The notes under the pieces were generated by a model. That model did no database searches, was not told where the DNA came from, and saw nothing but the letters and a program-made list of their open reading frames with translations. 64,000 bases of DNA from Thereva unica (Eukaryota; Arthropoda; Insecta; Diptera; Therevidae), in assembly GCA_949987705.1 (NCBI GenBank), contig CATLJY010000880.1, forward strand, positions 1 to 64,000. Reading direction: 5' to 3'. Below, one piece after another: positions 51,867 through 62,524 of this stretch. A program made the position numbers and the translations under genes. The first letter of the stretch is position 1. The number at the start of each line of letters is the position of its first letter.

Positions 51867-52915
51867 CGGCGTAAGTGACTTTTGTACCTGCACGATATCG
51901 CCCGAACCACGAAAGATATTGACTTACTTGAGGTGCCGTTCGAAGCGTATTAGCGACAATATAATCTGAAAAGATTTTTATAATATTCGGTAGAGCGGTT
52001 TTCTGGTTTAAATGAATAAGTGATTTTTGTACCTGCACGATACCGCTCGAACTATAAAAGATATCGACTTAGTTGACGTGCCCTTCGAAGAGTATTAACC
52101 AAAATATGATCTGAAAAGATTTGCATAAAATTCGGTCGAGCCGTTTTTTTGTTTAAGCGATTTTTTGTTTAAGTGATTTTTGTACATGCACGATATGGCC
52201 CGAACCACAAAAGATATTGACTTACTTGAGGTGCCGTTCGAAGCGTATTAGCGACAATATAATCTGAAAAGATTTTTATAATATTCGGTCCAGCGGTTTT
52301 TTGGTTTAAATGACTTAAGTTATTTTTGTACCTGCACGATATCGCGCGAACTATAAAAGATATCGACTTAGTTGACGTGCCGTTCGAAGAGTATTAACCA
52401 AAATATGATCTGAAAAGATTTTCTTAAAATTCGGTCGAGCCGTTTTTTTGTTTAAGCGGCGTAAGTGATTTTTGTACCTGCACGATATGGCCCGAACCAC
52501 AAAAGATATTGACTTACTTGAGGTGCCGTTCGAAGCGTATTATCGACAATATAATCTGATAAGATTTTTATAATATTCCGTCTAACGGTTTTTTATTTTA
52601 AATGAATAAGTGATTTTTGTACCTGCACGATACCGCTCGCACTAAAAACTATATCGACTTCATTGAGGTGCCGAAAAACATTAACACATCAATTTTATAT
52701 ACATTTTCGTCATCCTAATCTTGTAAGTGTGCACATTTAGTTTGACATTTTAGCGAAAATATTGATAAATAATTGTGACAAATTCTTGGTATTATACATA
52801 TATTCTATATTGCCTATTGTTCATTTATTATTAAAATATGCAATCTTAATATTCAACATCCATCATACTGGGAAGTTGATCGTGTGGACCGAACGGGTCG
52901 AACCCTCATCCCTAC
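51867..52915. repeat. Minisatellite, about 146-bp units, and tail of dispersed element copy 4
   Basis: The word GTAC(C/A)TGCACGATA recurs at 51884, 52029, 52182, 52328, 52474 and 52619 (spacing 145-153). Units alternate between two sequence types (GACTTACTTGAGGTGCC and GACTTAGTTGACGTGCC). The tail at 52862-52915 (ATACTGGGAAGTTGATCGTG) is the inverse of the head at 17446 and 27473. Confidence 0.85.
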
Positions 52916-53214
52916 TAGTTTCATTTAAGAATGGAATTTCTTAATTAGGTGTAACCATAGATCATGATTAATAATAAATAATACTCCAAAAAATAAACTG
53001 CTTTTGCTGTTGTCCAGTCTGTTGTCTTTGCTAATTTATATAATTGTATAGGAATAGGATAGAAGAGGAACATGTTTAGTAGGGTAGCAGAAATATTAAA
53101 ACCAGCCATCCTATATTTTTTATTTTTAAGAGCAATTGATAATATTATTTTTAATAAAAAATATTATGCGTGAACAAACAAAAGCATCAAAAGCAAAATA
53201 ATTACGGGATGTAC

Positions 53215-53420
53215 CAGTTAAAGGCAAAGTAACAGGAACACAGTTAAAAAGAAGTCAGAAACACACCGCACAGTTGTGCATGATGTGATCACAAATGCAA
53301 AGAGCCCGCGAAATCAAGTATAAGAAAAAACAAAATCGGAAATTAAGTTAATTGATTGAGTCAGCTGATTGTTTTACCTACTTGCAGCAAAGTCCGCTAA
53401 GTGCATACCATTTTAACATA
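53215..53420 (+). repeat. Diverged third copy of part of the duplication arm
   Basis: Shares AGGAACACAG, AGAGCCCGCGAAATC and GCAAAGTCCGCTAAGTGCAT, in order, with 45165-45335, at clearly lower identity than the two main arms. Confidence 0.5.
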
Positions 53421-53689
53421 TAATCGAAGGGTACCCCATATATACATATTAACATTGCTACATGCACTAAATCTTTAGTGTTCAGTAGAATAAAGTGTGT
53501 TTTGCTTGTTACCAAATTGCATATAATTTTTAATTATTTCATAAAGTTTGAACGTTAAATTCATTTTTATGAAATTTTTGAAAACGTGGCTTATTATGGT
53601 TATGTTAATTTTTCCCAAAAATACAATAATTCTTTAATTTTCGTAAAGGAGTTTTGTCTTTTTAAAACGTTTTTATTAGCTCGCTTTCT

Positions 53690-55565
53690 TGTCTGTCTGT
53701 TTGTCCCGTACAAATCTTGCAATCGATTTTTTGAATACTTCTGGTCACCCGATCACCCTGAAATTTTGCACACAGCTTCAGCTCCGATGACAATGCACTA
53801 TGGTATACTAATTATACCGTTAGATTCATGGCCGTGGTCTCAAGAGGGCGGATTACTGTTTTCTTCAAGGAACAAATTTTGCAATCGATTTTAAAAATAC
53901 TTCCGGGTATCCTATAATGCTGAAATTTTGCACACAGCTTTAGCTTCCATGACAATGCAATATACTATATACCTTTAGATCCATGGAGGCCGTCTCAGGA
54001 GGGCGGATTGAAATATTCTTCACACCCCCTTCGACATGGGTATCAAATGAAAGGATATGATAAGTAGAACACCATAAGCAATATAGTACACTCAAAATAT
54101 CATTTGGTCCATGGCGGACATCTCCAGCGGCTGAATTACAATTTTCTTCACAACCCCCTCGACATGGGTATCAAATGAAAGAGTATGATAGGTAGAACAC
54201 CATAAGCAATATAGTATACTCAATTTATCGTTTGGTCCATGGCAGCCTTCTCAAGAGGGCGGATTACCATTTTCTTCACAACCCCTTCGAGATGGGTATC
54301 AAATCAAAGAGTACGATAAGTAGAACACCATAATATACAATAAATACGGAATAATATAATACAGAATATTCAATATATCGTTTGGTCCATGGCGGTCATC
54401 TCAAGAGGGCGGATTACCATTTTCTTCACAATACCCAGACATGGGTATCAAAATAAAAGGCTATGGAAAGTAGAACTCCTTAAGCAATATAGTATACTCA
54501 ATCTATCATTTGGTCAATAGTGGCCATCTTAAGAGGGCCGATTACCATTTTCGTCACAACCTTTTTTAGATGGGTATCAAATGAAAGAGTATGATAAGTA
54601 GAACACCATAACCAATAAAGTATACTCAATATATTGTTTGGTCCATGGCGGCCATCTCAAGAGGGCGGATTACCATCTTCTTCACAACCCCTTCAAGATG
54701 GGTATCAAATGAAAGAGTATGATAAGTAGAACACCATAAGCAATATAGAATATTCAATATATCGTTTGGTCCATGGCGGTCATCTCAAGAGGGCAGATTA
54801 CCATTTTCTTCACAACCCCCTCGACATGGGTATCAAATGAAAGGACATTATAAGTAGAATGCAGTAGGCTATGTCTTTATATTCATGGCGGTCATCTCAA
54901 GAGGGCGGATTACTATTTTCTTCACAACACCCGAGACATGGGTATCAAATGAAAGGGTATGATAAGTGGGACACCATAGGGAATATAGTGTACTCAATAT
55001 ATCGTTTGGTCCATGGCGGCCATCACAAGAGGGCGGGTTACCATTTCCTTCACAGCTCCCTCGACATGGGTATCAATTGAAAGAGTATGATAAGTGAAAC
55101 ACCATAAGCAATAGAGTATAATCAATTTATCATTTGGTCCTTTGCGGCCATCTCAAGAGGGCGGATTACCTTTTTCTTCACAACCCCCTCGACATGGGTA
55201 TCAAATGAAAGGGCATTATAAGTAGAAAGCAGTAGGCTATGTTTTTATATTCATGGCGGCCATCTCAAGAGGGCGGAATACTATTTTCTTCACAACACCC
55301 GAGACATGGGTATCAAATGAAAGGGTATGGTAAGTGGAATACCTTAAGCAATATAGTATACTCAATATATCGTTTGGTCCATGGCGGCCATCGCAAGAGG
55401 GCGGATTACCATTTTCTTCACAGTTCCCTCGACATGGGTATCAAATGAAAGAGTATGATAAGTGAAACAACATAAGCAATATAGTATTCTCAATTTATCA
55501 TTTGGTCCATGGCGGCCATCTCAATTGGGCGGATTACCATTTTCTTCACAACCCCTTCGAGATGC
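53690..55565. repeat. 128-bp satellite with 368-bp higher-order repeat
   Basis: The word TTTGGTCCATGGCGG recurs at 128-bp spacing (for example 54106 to 54234, 54512 to 54640 to 54768). From 54768 the spacing is 240 + 128 = 368 bp, repeated twice (54768, 55136, 55504), because a 112-bp variant lacking the GGTCC word alternates with full units. Units contain GAGGGCGGATTACCATTTTC and GACATGGGTATCAAATGAAA. ORFs at 54871 and 55239 are repeat-derived. Confidence 0.9.
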
Positions 55566-56965
55566 TCCTGGGACCTTGAAAGATGAAAATACGTTGAAAT
55601 TTTCGATTTCGATTTTCGGACCGATTACAATAACTTCCTATACTGGGAAGTTAAAAATATGTAATTTAATATATGTAAATTTTTTCTAGCTAAAAGATAC
55701 GCGTGTGCACAAGATTTTAATGTACTTGGAACGCCCTTCTCGAGTATATGTAAAATCACATAAATTATAAATCCAATTGGCGTCTTGTGACTAGGCAGGA
55801 GCTTCCTATACGAAAGCAGCAAGCTGTCTACTGACATGAAGGAAAATCTGTTTCAAAAGTTATGCACTCTAGCCGATTGTTTTGCGTGTGAAAGAAGATA
55901 TCTGACAAAATCAATTTGCTTGGCTGAGTGTTTTATATTTGTTTTTCTTTTACCAGATTTCGCGGGCTTTTGCAACTGCGATCAAGATCAACAATCGTGC
56001 TTCTGGCTTTCCTTCAAGTCTGTGTTCCTGTTAGTTAGCGTGATACATACAGCTATTTGCATTCAAATAAATACTTTGGTTGTTCTCACGTAATATTTTG
56101 CTATTCGAAATTATATATTATTATCGGATGTTAATAATTAATACCCTCTCTTCGTATAATGATAATCCCCAAAAATAAAAACCACATTATTTCACAACAT
56201 GATGTAATATGAGCATCACACGAACACACGCATGCACAAACATTCACTTGCCCTTTCTTTCTCTCGTACATGACCATGTGACGTCACAAACCAATTGGCA
56301 CAGCGAAGAAAATCCAAGATGGCGGAAAAGGTGAATTCAGAGGTTATATGCAAAACCCCATGTTAAATTGCGTTAGAACCGGCATAGCATATCTTCCACT
56401 TGGTACATGGACTACCCCCAACTCACCGACCCCAAACCAGTTCGAGAGTCATGACCAGTCCTCAGCCGAGGACTCCGCCCCCACCAAAGACCCCGCCCAA
56501 GCCAACGACCGCGTACCAGTTACCGAACCCCAGCAAACCAGTCTCAAGGTCAACGACCGACCAGTTTCTAGGTCACTCCAGGGCCAACCAACAGGTGATT
56601 GATTGATTGATTGATGGCCTTGACAGGTGATTCATTGATGACCTTGACTTGGATTCCAAAATTACAGGCAACTGATGGCATTGACCTGATTCCTTCCCAC
56701 GTGATTTAGCTCTCAGTCTAGTCTGGTGCAGATTCCTAGGTTAGCCACTGGGGCTCACCAACTACTTCTACACCCCCCCATACGCATGATGTACCCGTCG
56801 AGCTATTGGGGTCTCACGTCTCAGCATTCGCCCCCGCCGCAGCCCCCGTCATTGCCATCGCTAATACTTTCGCTGCACTCCCCTCCACACTCCAACTTTC
56901 ACCTTCGCGGCACCACAAGTGGGCGTGCCTCACACACACACAACAATAACAGCGATGACCTTGAA
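55566..56965 (+). repeat. Inverted duplication, right arm (partner 44236-45625)
   Basis: It begins abruptly after the satellite with CTCCTGGGACCTTGAAAG, includes the hairpin CTTCCTATACTGGGAAG (55634-55650), and is inverted relative to 44236-45625 throughout. A 70-codon frame (55625-55837, - strand) and its partner (45358-45570, + strand) differ at only about five residues, showing high identity. Confidence 0.85.
56348..56602 (+). CDS. Hypothetical 84-aa ORF, partner of 44600-44851
   Basis: Starts MQNPMLNCVRTGIAYLPLG and continues with the same Pro/Asp/Gln-rich segment as the left-arm copy, with a changed C-terminus (SLQGQPTGD). No domain is recognised, and coding status is unproven. Confidence 0.25.
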   Translation: MQNPMLNCVRTGIAYLPLGTWTTPNSPTPNQFESHDQSSAEDSAPTKDPAQANDRVPVTEPQQTSLKVNDRPVSRSLQGQPTGD

Positions 56966-58011
56966 CTACACAAACAATTAAGACGTCTGGCACAGATTCG
57001 AAGATCACCCACTTACCATAATTACAGGTGAATGACCTGTCAACATAATTACACGTGATTAATCACCTTGACCTTGTCCTAGTGATCTGGTTCCCATCCC
57101 AAACCGTCCTAAGACCTACTATCGTATCAATAATCTTGTCGGATAATTCGAAAGGGCCATTCATTGCATTGCATAACAAAAATTTTCAAGTTTTTTTCAA
57201 ATGTTCAGATTCTTGTTTTGCTCAAATTTGCCCGTGGAATGCCCGTGTGCACAGCTTAATTCTTGGCCATTTAAATCTTTTGGTTAAGTTTGGCCGTAGT
57301 GAGGCCGAATGTGCTCCCATTAAAAATGGATAAAAATTCTACGGCCGTCATATCGCCCTGAAAAGGCCAAGCGGACATGATTCGCCCGGCATAGGCCGAT
57401 TTTTTTTACTCGGGGCTATCAGATTAAGAATATTTTTATTGAAGAAAATGTAATAGAAGTTGTGTTCACAACTGCTTACGGTAAAGTCGACACAATATTT
57501 ATACCAAGTACACACAATACCATCTATTATTCATTTCTATCGTAAGAACAAACCTCGCGTTGTTTTTCTGGTGCGTTGGCTTTTTTAAGTAAATAAATAT
57601 GCAAGCCCGAACACATTTTTATACTCACTTCCTGTAGAAATATTTCCTTAACGCATCGGAGTACAAAATATTTTTCAACGCACCAGATTTTATTTAAAGT
57701 TCAGGCATAAGATAAGGTTTTACAAACGAATACACTAAGCCTTATATTTACGACATCTACCTACATATTCAGGTACTCTTTATATGATAGCCATCCAAGA
57801 AGTAAATATCTAAGTATCTACTTAATAATTGCTTTTTAAAAATGAGCTGTCGTGCTTTGAATATTAACAAAAAATATAGATTCGAACTCTAGTTCAACTT
57901 TAAATTGAAGGTTGCCACGGCAATTTGACATGCAATCATTTTTATTGTACAACTTTCAATTGATATTGATCTGAAAATTAATTATATAACATTCTTTCTT
58001 TGTTTTTCCAG
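56966..58011. other. Upstream region or intron of sNPFR, no other gene seen
   Basis: AT-rich non-coding sequence. It ends in a polypyrimidine tract and acceptor TTTGTTTTTCCAG (AG at 58010-58011), so at least the right part is probably the last intron of the receptor's 5' UTR. Confidence 0.5.
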
Positions 58012-58099
58012 GTATAACCAGCAAAATGGCAGAAAATAGCTGATGTAGCACATTCGTGAAGCTTCAAAGGGCACAAGATACTAATGAATTCTGGATTTT
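58012..58099 (+). promoter_or_regulatory. sNPFR 5' leader with two upstream ORFs
   Basis: After the acceptor at 58011 there are two upstream ATGs. One opens a 5-codon uORF (58026-58043). The other opens a 13-codon uORF (58084-58125) that overlaps the receptor ATG at 58100 in another frame. Such uORFs commonly reduce translation; that effect is inferred. Confidence 0.6.
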
Positions 58100-59491
58100 A
58101 TGAATACCATGAACAATTCAACTGATAACACTTTTCCCATTTTTGAAGGCGATATATTAAGAAATGGGGATTCTACACGCTATCTTTTCATTGATAAGCT
58201 AAATGGCACTGAAGCAATACAAAATAGCACCGAGGTGGAACCGTCAGACCTCATCAACAATGAAATTGTGCAAATATTTTTTGGTATTTTATACTCTACC
58301 GTGTTTGTACTGGGAGTTTTTGGGAACGTGCTTGTATGTTATGTTGTTTTACGTAATAAAGCTATGCAAACAGTCACCAACATTTTCATAACAAATTTGG
58401 CATTATCCGATATATTATTATGTGTGCTAGCAGTGCCATTCACCCCTCTATATACCTTTATGGGCGGATGGGCTTTCGGTAAAGCCTTGTGTCACTTGGT
58501 TCCATTCGCACAGGGTTGCAGCATTTATATATCCACACTTACTTTGACCTCTATAGCTATAGATCGGTATTTCGTCATTATATATCCATTCCATCCCAGG
58601 ATGAAGTTATCGACATGTATCGCAATAATTGTGAGCATCTGGGTGGTTTCATTGTTGGCTACGCTACCCTACGGGCTTTACGTCAAAGTTTTCTCATTGG
58701 AAGCTGATGGAGTCATGAACACTTACTGCGAGGAAGACTGGCCATCGGAGCATTATCGGAAGGTTTTTGGCTCTGTCACTACAATCCTTCAGTTTGTTTT
58801 GCCGTTTTTTGTTATATCGATATGCTACACGTGGGTGTCTTTAAAGTTGAATGCCAGAGCAAAAGCTAAGCCCGGGAGTAAGAATTCCAAGAAGGAAGAG
58901 GCGGATAGAGATAGGAAAAAAAGAACCAATAGAATGTTGATTTCAATGGTGGCTGTGTTTGGTATATCATGGTTGCCTATTAATGTAGTAAATATATTCA
59001 ACGATTTTTATGCAAGGTCAAATGAGTGGAGATTTTATACACTTTTATTCTTTGTTGCACATTCGATAGCGATGTCCTCGACATGTTATAATCCATTTCT
59101 TTACGCATGGCTTAACGAAAATTTTCGGAAAGAATTTAAACACGTCTTGCCTTGTTTCAATCCATCGAACAATAATATTATTAACATAACACGTGCGTGC
59201 AAGTCGGAAAGAAATACTTGTGCGCGAAATAATGATACAGAAAATGAAAACATTTTGCCTAGTCATACAAAACGAGACATCATACCTAGGGAACCAACAT
59301 TTGGCAAAGGTTTGCCGAACAAAATAGATATTCTACTTAATGACGACCCTATTCGAACGCAAGTGGAAATAATTGAAGAAACAGTGACAGAATTTAGACT
59401 TTCAGAAACACCGTTTATGAGCTCCGATAATACCGGCACATCAAACCTGGAAATGACGAGTACAGACAACGAGAAAATTAATGTTCCTTAA
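58100..59491 (+). CDS. sNPF-R: Short neuropeptide F receptor (class A GPCR)
   Basis: A 463-residue rhodopsin-class receptor in one exon. It sits in the plasma membrane of target cells and binds sNPF peptides (RLRFamide type) that regulate feeding, growth and hormone release in insects. N-glycosylation sites N6, N35 and N42 lie in the extracellular tail. TM1 is about 57-83 (GNVLVCY), TM2 92-117 (NLALSDILL), TM3 129-162 with DRY 155-157, TM4 170-193, TM5 225-249, TM6 277-301 (GISWLPINVVN), TM7 311-338 with NPFLY 331-335. C131 and C210 would form the usual disulphide. The tail carries PCFNPSNNNIINITR, IPREPTFGKG and RLSETPFMSSDNTG, segments characteristic of insect sNPF receptors, which separates it from NPF and RYamide receptors. 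ATGs at 58100 and 58109 are in frame; the first is chosen. The frame is intact. Confidence 0.93.
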   Translation: MNTMNNSTDNTFPIFEGDILRNGDSTRYLFIDKLNGTEAIQNSTEVEPSDLINNEIVQIFFGILYSTVFVLGVFGNVLVCYVVLRNKAMQTVTNIFITNLALSDILLCVLAVPFTPLYTFMGGWAFGKALCHLVPFAQGCSIYISTLTLTSIAIDRYFVIIYPFHPRMKLSTCIAIIVSIWVVSLLATLPYGLYVKVFSLEADGVMNTYCEEDWPSEHYRKVFGSVTTILQFVLPFFVISICYTWVSLKLNARAKAKPGSKNSKKEEADRDRKKRTNRMLISMVAVFGISWLPINVVNIFNDFYARSNEWRFYTLLFFVAHSIAMSSTCYNPFLYAWLNENFRKEFKHVLPCFNPSNNNIINITRACKSERNTCARNNDTENENILPSHTKRDIIPREPTFGKGLPNKIDILLNDDPIRTQVEIIEETVTEFRLSETPFMSSDNTGTSNLEMTSTDNEKINVP

Positions 59492-60745
59492 AATATTTTC
59501 CATGTAAGTACTGCCATTGTTATTGCTACTTCACATACATTATGTTGTTTCTTTATTTACTTTATTTCCGTAAGAAATTGTCGTCGGTTCTTTTTATGTA
59601 AAAGTATTTCAACCAATTTTTTTTTTTGTTTGCTAATATTTAGATAAGATGCATCAAGTCTGTTTGATTACCATTGTATTTTGTGTGTGTTTTGTGAGTA
59701 CTCTTGCAGCAAGAGATTTATTATGCAAGTCGTTATTACCAAACATCACTTCTTATAATCAATAGTAATAACGGAGACAATAATATGATCAGTGTTAAAA
59801 AACAATTTACTTTTATAAAGGAGATATTTATGCCGCAAATGACAGAAGTAAATAGAAATAAAAGTAAGTAATTGATATAATAAAAACTCTCTATTTGTGT
59901 AGTATAAAAACTGCCACCACATCTCACATATAAAAGGGTCACCTCACTGACCATTTTGGGCAGCGATTATCTTTTGAAATTCCGAATTGAAATTTCGAAT
60001 TTTGTGGGTGGAGCAGGGATGTTATGGATACGAAATTTGAATGATATTATTCCGGTTTCAGATACGGTTACGGATATCAAATTATTTCGGATTATCCGAT
60101 AGTTTCGGATAGTTTCAGTTATGGATATTAGATTTTTAAGAAATTGTAAAAGAAAAATATAAAAAAGTAGTGTTTTGACTTTATTTCTAGGTTATCGTTT
60201 GGTCCTACAATCACTGCGGTTAGTATGTCTGCTTGGCCGGTGCGCGGTGGAAAACGTGCCAAAACTTGTCTCATTTAGACTCCTCCCCTATCCGAAATTA
60301 TTCGAAAATATTATATCGGATTCGGTAACGGTTTCGGATAGACTTTTATTTCGGAGGTGCCTTTATTCACCAAGGAAGCCAGGCCCCGCCTCATTACCTG
60401 GTCACCAGTTTCTGAGAGGATTGTTACCGTGTGCCTGCTGAAAGACCGGGACACACATATCCGCACCGCGGCAAAGGCATGGAAAAGTGGGAAATGACTT
60501 GTAAATATTATATTTGTTTACTTTCTCTCCGTGTGTCATCCGACACACTGGGGTTTATCGCGAGAATCTATTTCCCATGGACTTAAAGTGGAATAGACAC
60601 AAAGTCTATAGTTCGTAACACGAAAGTCTACTGCAATAGAAATTTTTCTGCAATATCGAACTGTCAAGCCTATTACAAATATTTACATGACTTGCAGGTT
60701 CTCTCAATTTATTATTTGCTCGGTGTTTTTTTTAAGACTTTAAAA
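59492..60745. other. sNPFR 3' flank and repeats, no gene
   Basis: AATAAA at 59857-59862 is a possible polyadenylation signal about 370 nt after the stop. At 60030-60140 and 60280-60350 there are degenerate TTTCGGAT/GGATA repeats. No recognised CDS. Confidence 0.45.
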
Positions 60746-61153
60746 ATGGAAAAGTGAGTATGTGGAATAAAATATCGCGGCTAGGTTGTGGCACTTACTT
60801 CCTTCTCTTCTCTCTATCTTCCGGCTAGAGCTGCTGTTCGACATTCACTCTATACGAAAAAAAAAAATAGATTGTCGACAGTACAAAGGGACTTTCCCTA
60901 AGCCTGTAGTCTGTCACATAAAAAATGAGTTATTTTAAGATCTAATTTCAAAGCTTTCGGAGAATGTAGTATAATTTTAAGAAATTAATCTATAAAATTG
61001 ATGTTTTAATTCTTAAGAAAATAGAATTTCAGTAACAAGCAACTGTTGGAGAAATTAGTTGCCCTAATGGAAGATAATCCCTTAATAGCCAAGGGAATGT
61101 GTAGAAAAAGTGAGGCCGACGTAAGATGGGCACAATCTACCATCCATAACTAG
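60746..61153 (+). CDS. Two-exon start of a Myb/SANT-like (zeste-type) TE gene, truncated
   Basis: Exon 1 is ATGGAAAA (60746-60753), followed by donor GTGAGTATG. The acceptor ATTTCAG ends at 61032, and exon 2 runs 61033-61153. Splicing gives a frame opening MENNKQLLEKLVALMEDNPL, then IAKGM...EADVRWAQSTIHN and TAG. The pattern K.QL..LV..ME.NP..A.G....…..W resembles the N-terminal Myb/SANT-like (zeste-type) DNA-binding domain carried by accessory proteins of several insect DNA transposons. It is cut short before the domain ends, and Helentron-like sequence starts 83 bp later. The splice model is inferred from sequence alone. Confidence 0.45.
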
Positions 61154-61235
61154 AGGATCTGATGCCATTCTCATATTATTTCAACGATTTAATCAATTTC
61201 GTCCTCAAAAACGTCGAACCAAATAAAACTCATAC

Positions 61236-61261
61236 TTTTTGACGTGACAACGTCTATTAAA
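61236..61261 (+). repeat. Helentron-like end motif (identical to 10299-10324)
   Basis: TTTTTGACGTGACAACGTCT followed by ATTAAA, then ACGATGAACGCCGGCTGC. It lies 5' of the helicase remnant and may be the element's left terminus joined to its 3' coding part by internal deletion. Confidence 0.5.
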
Positions 61262-61400
61262 ACGATGAACGCCGGCTGCATGCACGAAAAATGATGACTC
61301 ATTGCCCCATATAAAATTTTATAAATTTTAATTTGATTAAAATTGTCAATATTTAATTAGATTAAATTTGTCAAATTGTCAATAATAAGCAAGCCGAACA

Positions 61401-61760
61401 CTCTGTCTCCTGCCGGTGTATAAGAAAATAGTGAACATTACACTGACGAAAACTGTGAAATGCAAATGAAAACAGTTTCCTTGCGTTCCTGGTTGCGCTA
61501 TTACCATTCACAAGTCGCAAGGTGGGACGTTTACTGTTATTGTTTATAAATACTCCTCGGAGCAACCACCACAGTTGGTGTACGTGGCGCTGAGTCGAGT
61601 AACGAATATAGGCGGCTTGCACATCATCACGGAAAAGATGCGCCTTTTATCTTCAAACACGGACGGGATGGGAACGACTCACAGACTTCGCGAGATATCC
61701 ATAACGAATACATTCGACTCCGTGGACACGCCCTTCAAACAATCACTTCGAAAGCAGTAA
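61401..61760 (+). pseudogene. Helentron: Pif1-type helicase C-terminal motifs
   Basis: Frame: PVYKKIVNITLTKTVKCK, an in-frame TGA (61467-61469), then KQFPCVPGCAITIHKSQGGT (helicase motif V region), YSSEQPPQLVYVALSRVTNI (motif VI with the conserved SRV) and GGLHIITEKMRLL. This is the end of the Rep-Helicase of Helitron-type rolling-circle elements, normally about 1,500 residues; Rep and motifs I-IV are gone. A frameshift at about 61700-61722 separates it from the endonuclease that follows; in the intact protein the two are fused. Confidence 0.8.
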
Positions 61761-62524
61761 AATTTTGTGATGACGGTAACAACGCTGGGCAAACTGTAGT
61801 GACAAACCTTAATGTTCAGAGTTTGTCTGCGCACTTCGCCGATATTGAAACGGATCCCGTGATACCAAGATCTGATTATTTGGTATTGACTGAAACGTGG
61901 ATGCGTGATAATTTTTATCCAGTTCCAATCAATAATTATGAATGTATAACCAGGCAGAATAATCGATCGGATTCTGATACAAACGCAGCTGGTGGAGTGG
62001 CAATCTATCGAAAATTAACATCAACATCCACGGCCAAAGTTCTCCACGTTGAATTGTCGGACACAACTCGTCTCATCAGAAACACAGGCGAGGTCTGCTT
62101 GGCTGAAATTACATGCTTCACTGCTGATACAACGTTTAAAATTGTACTTGGCGCAGTGTATTTTCATCCTGGAGCAAGTGTCTCAAACATTAGTGTATTG
62201 CTGCACCAAGCACTCTTTCCGTACGTGCATAACAGGCAGTATGTGCATCCGATCATGCAAGTTGATACCAATGTACCAATTCTTCTTTGTGGCGACTTCA
62301 ACACAAACGTGAAAAATGATGATACATTCCTCAAATTCATGAAGGATATGTACAATCTCGAATGCACATCAGATGTTACTAAGTCAACAACGCTGAGAGG
62401 AACAACCCTCGATTTGACTTTTTCAAGGCACATTACACTTGAAACACTCCCATTCATTTCATACTTTTCCTATCATCGACCTATCCTTAACAGAATAACA
62501 CAGATTTCAAGAAGTTACTTGTAA
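61715..62524 (+). pseudogene. Helentron: apurinic-type endonuclease domain
   Basis: An exonuclease-endonuclease-phosphatase fold: VTNLNVQSLSAHFADIETD, SDYLVLTETWMRDN, AGGVAIYRK, LLCGDFNTNVKND (GDFN motif), TLRGTTLDLTFSRHI and ISYFSYHRPIL (the catalytic His). The frame is open upstream of the first GTG (61799) through LQTITSKAVKFCDDGN, showing continuity with the helicase in the other frame. The presence of this domain C-terminal to the helicase distinguishes Helentrons from canonical Helitrons. The domain itself is undamaged, and it ends at 62524. Confidence 0.85.

Noticed and set aside
54871..55448. Two similar 69-codon ORFs in the 128-bp satellite
   Set aside because: They are the same repeat unit read through, with no conserved start context or domain.
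58203..58707. Short ORFs inside the sNPFR coding region
   Set aside because: Out-of-frame shadows of the receptor gene.
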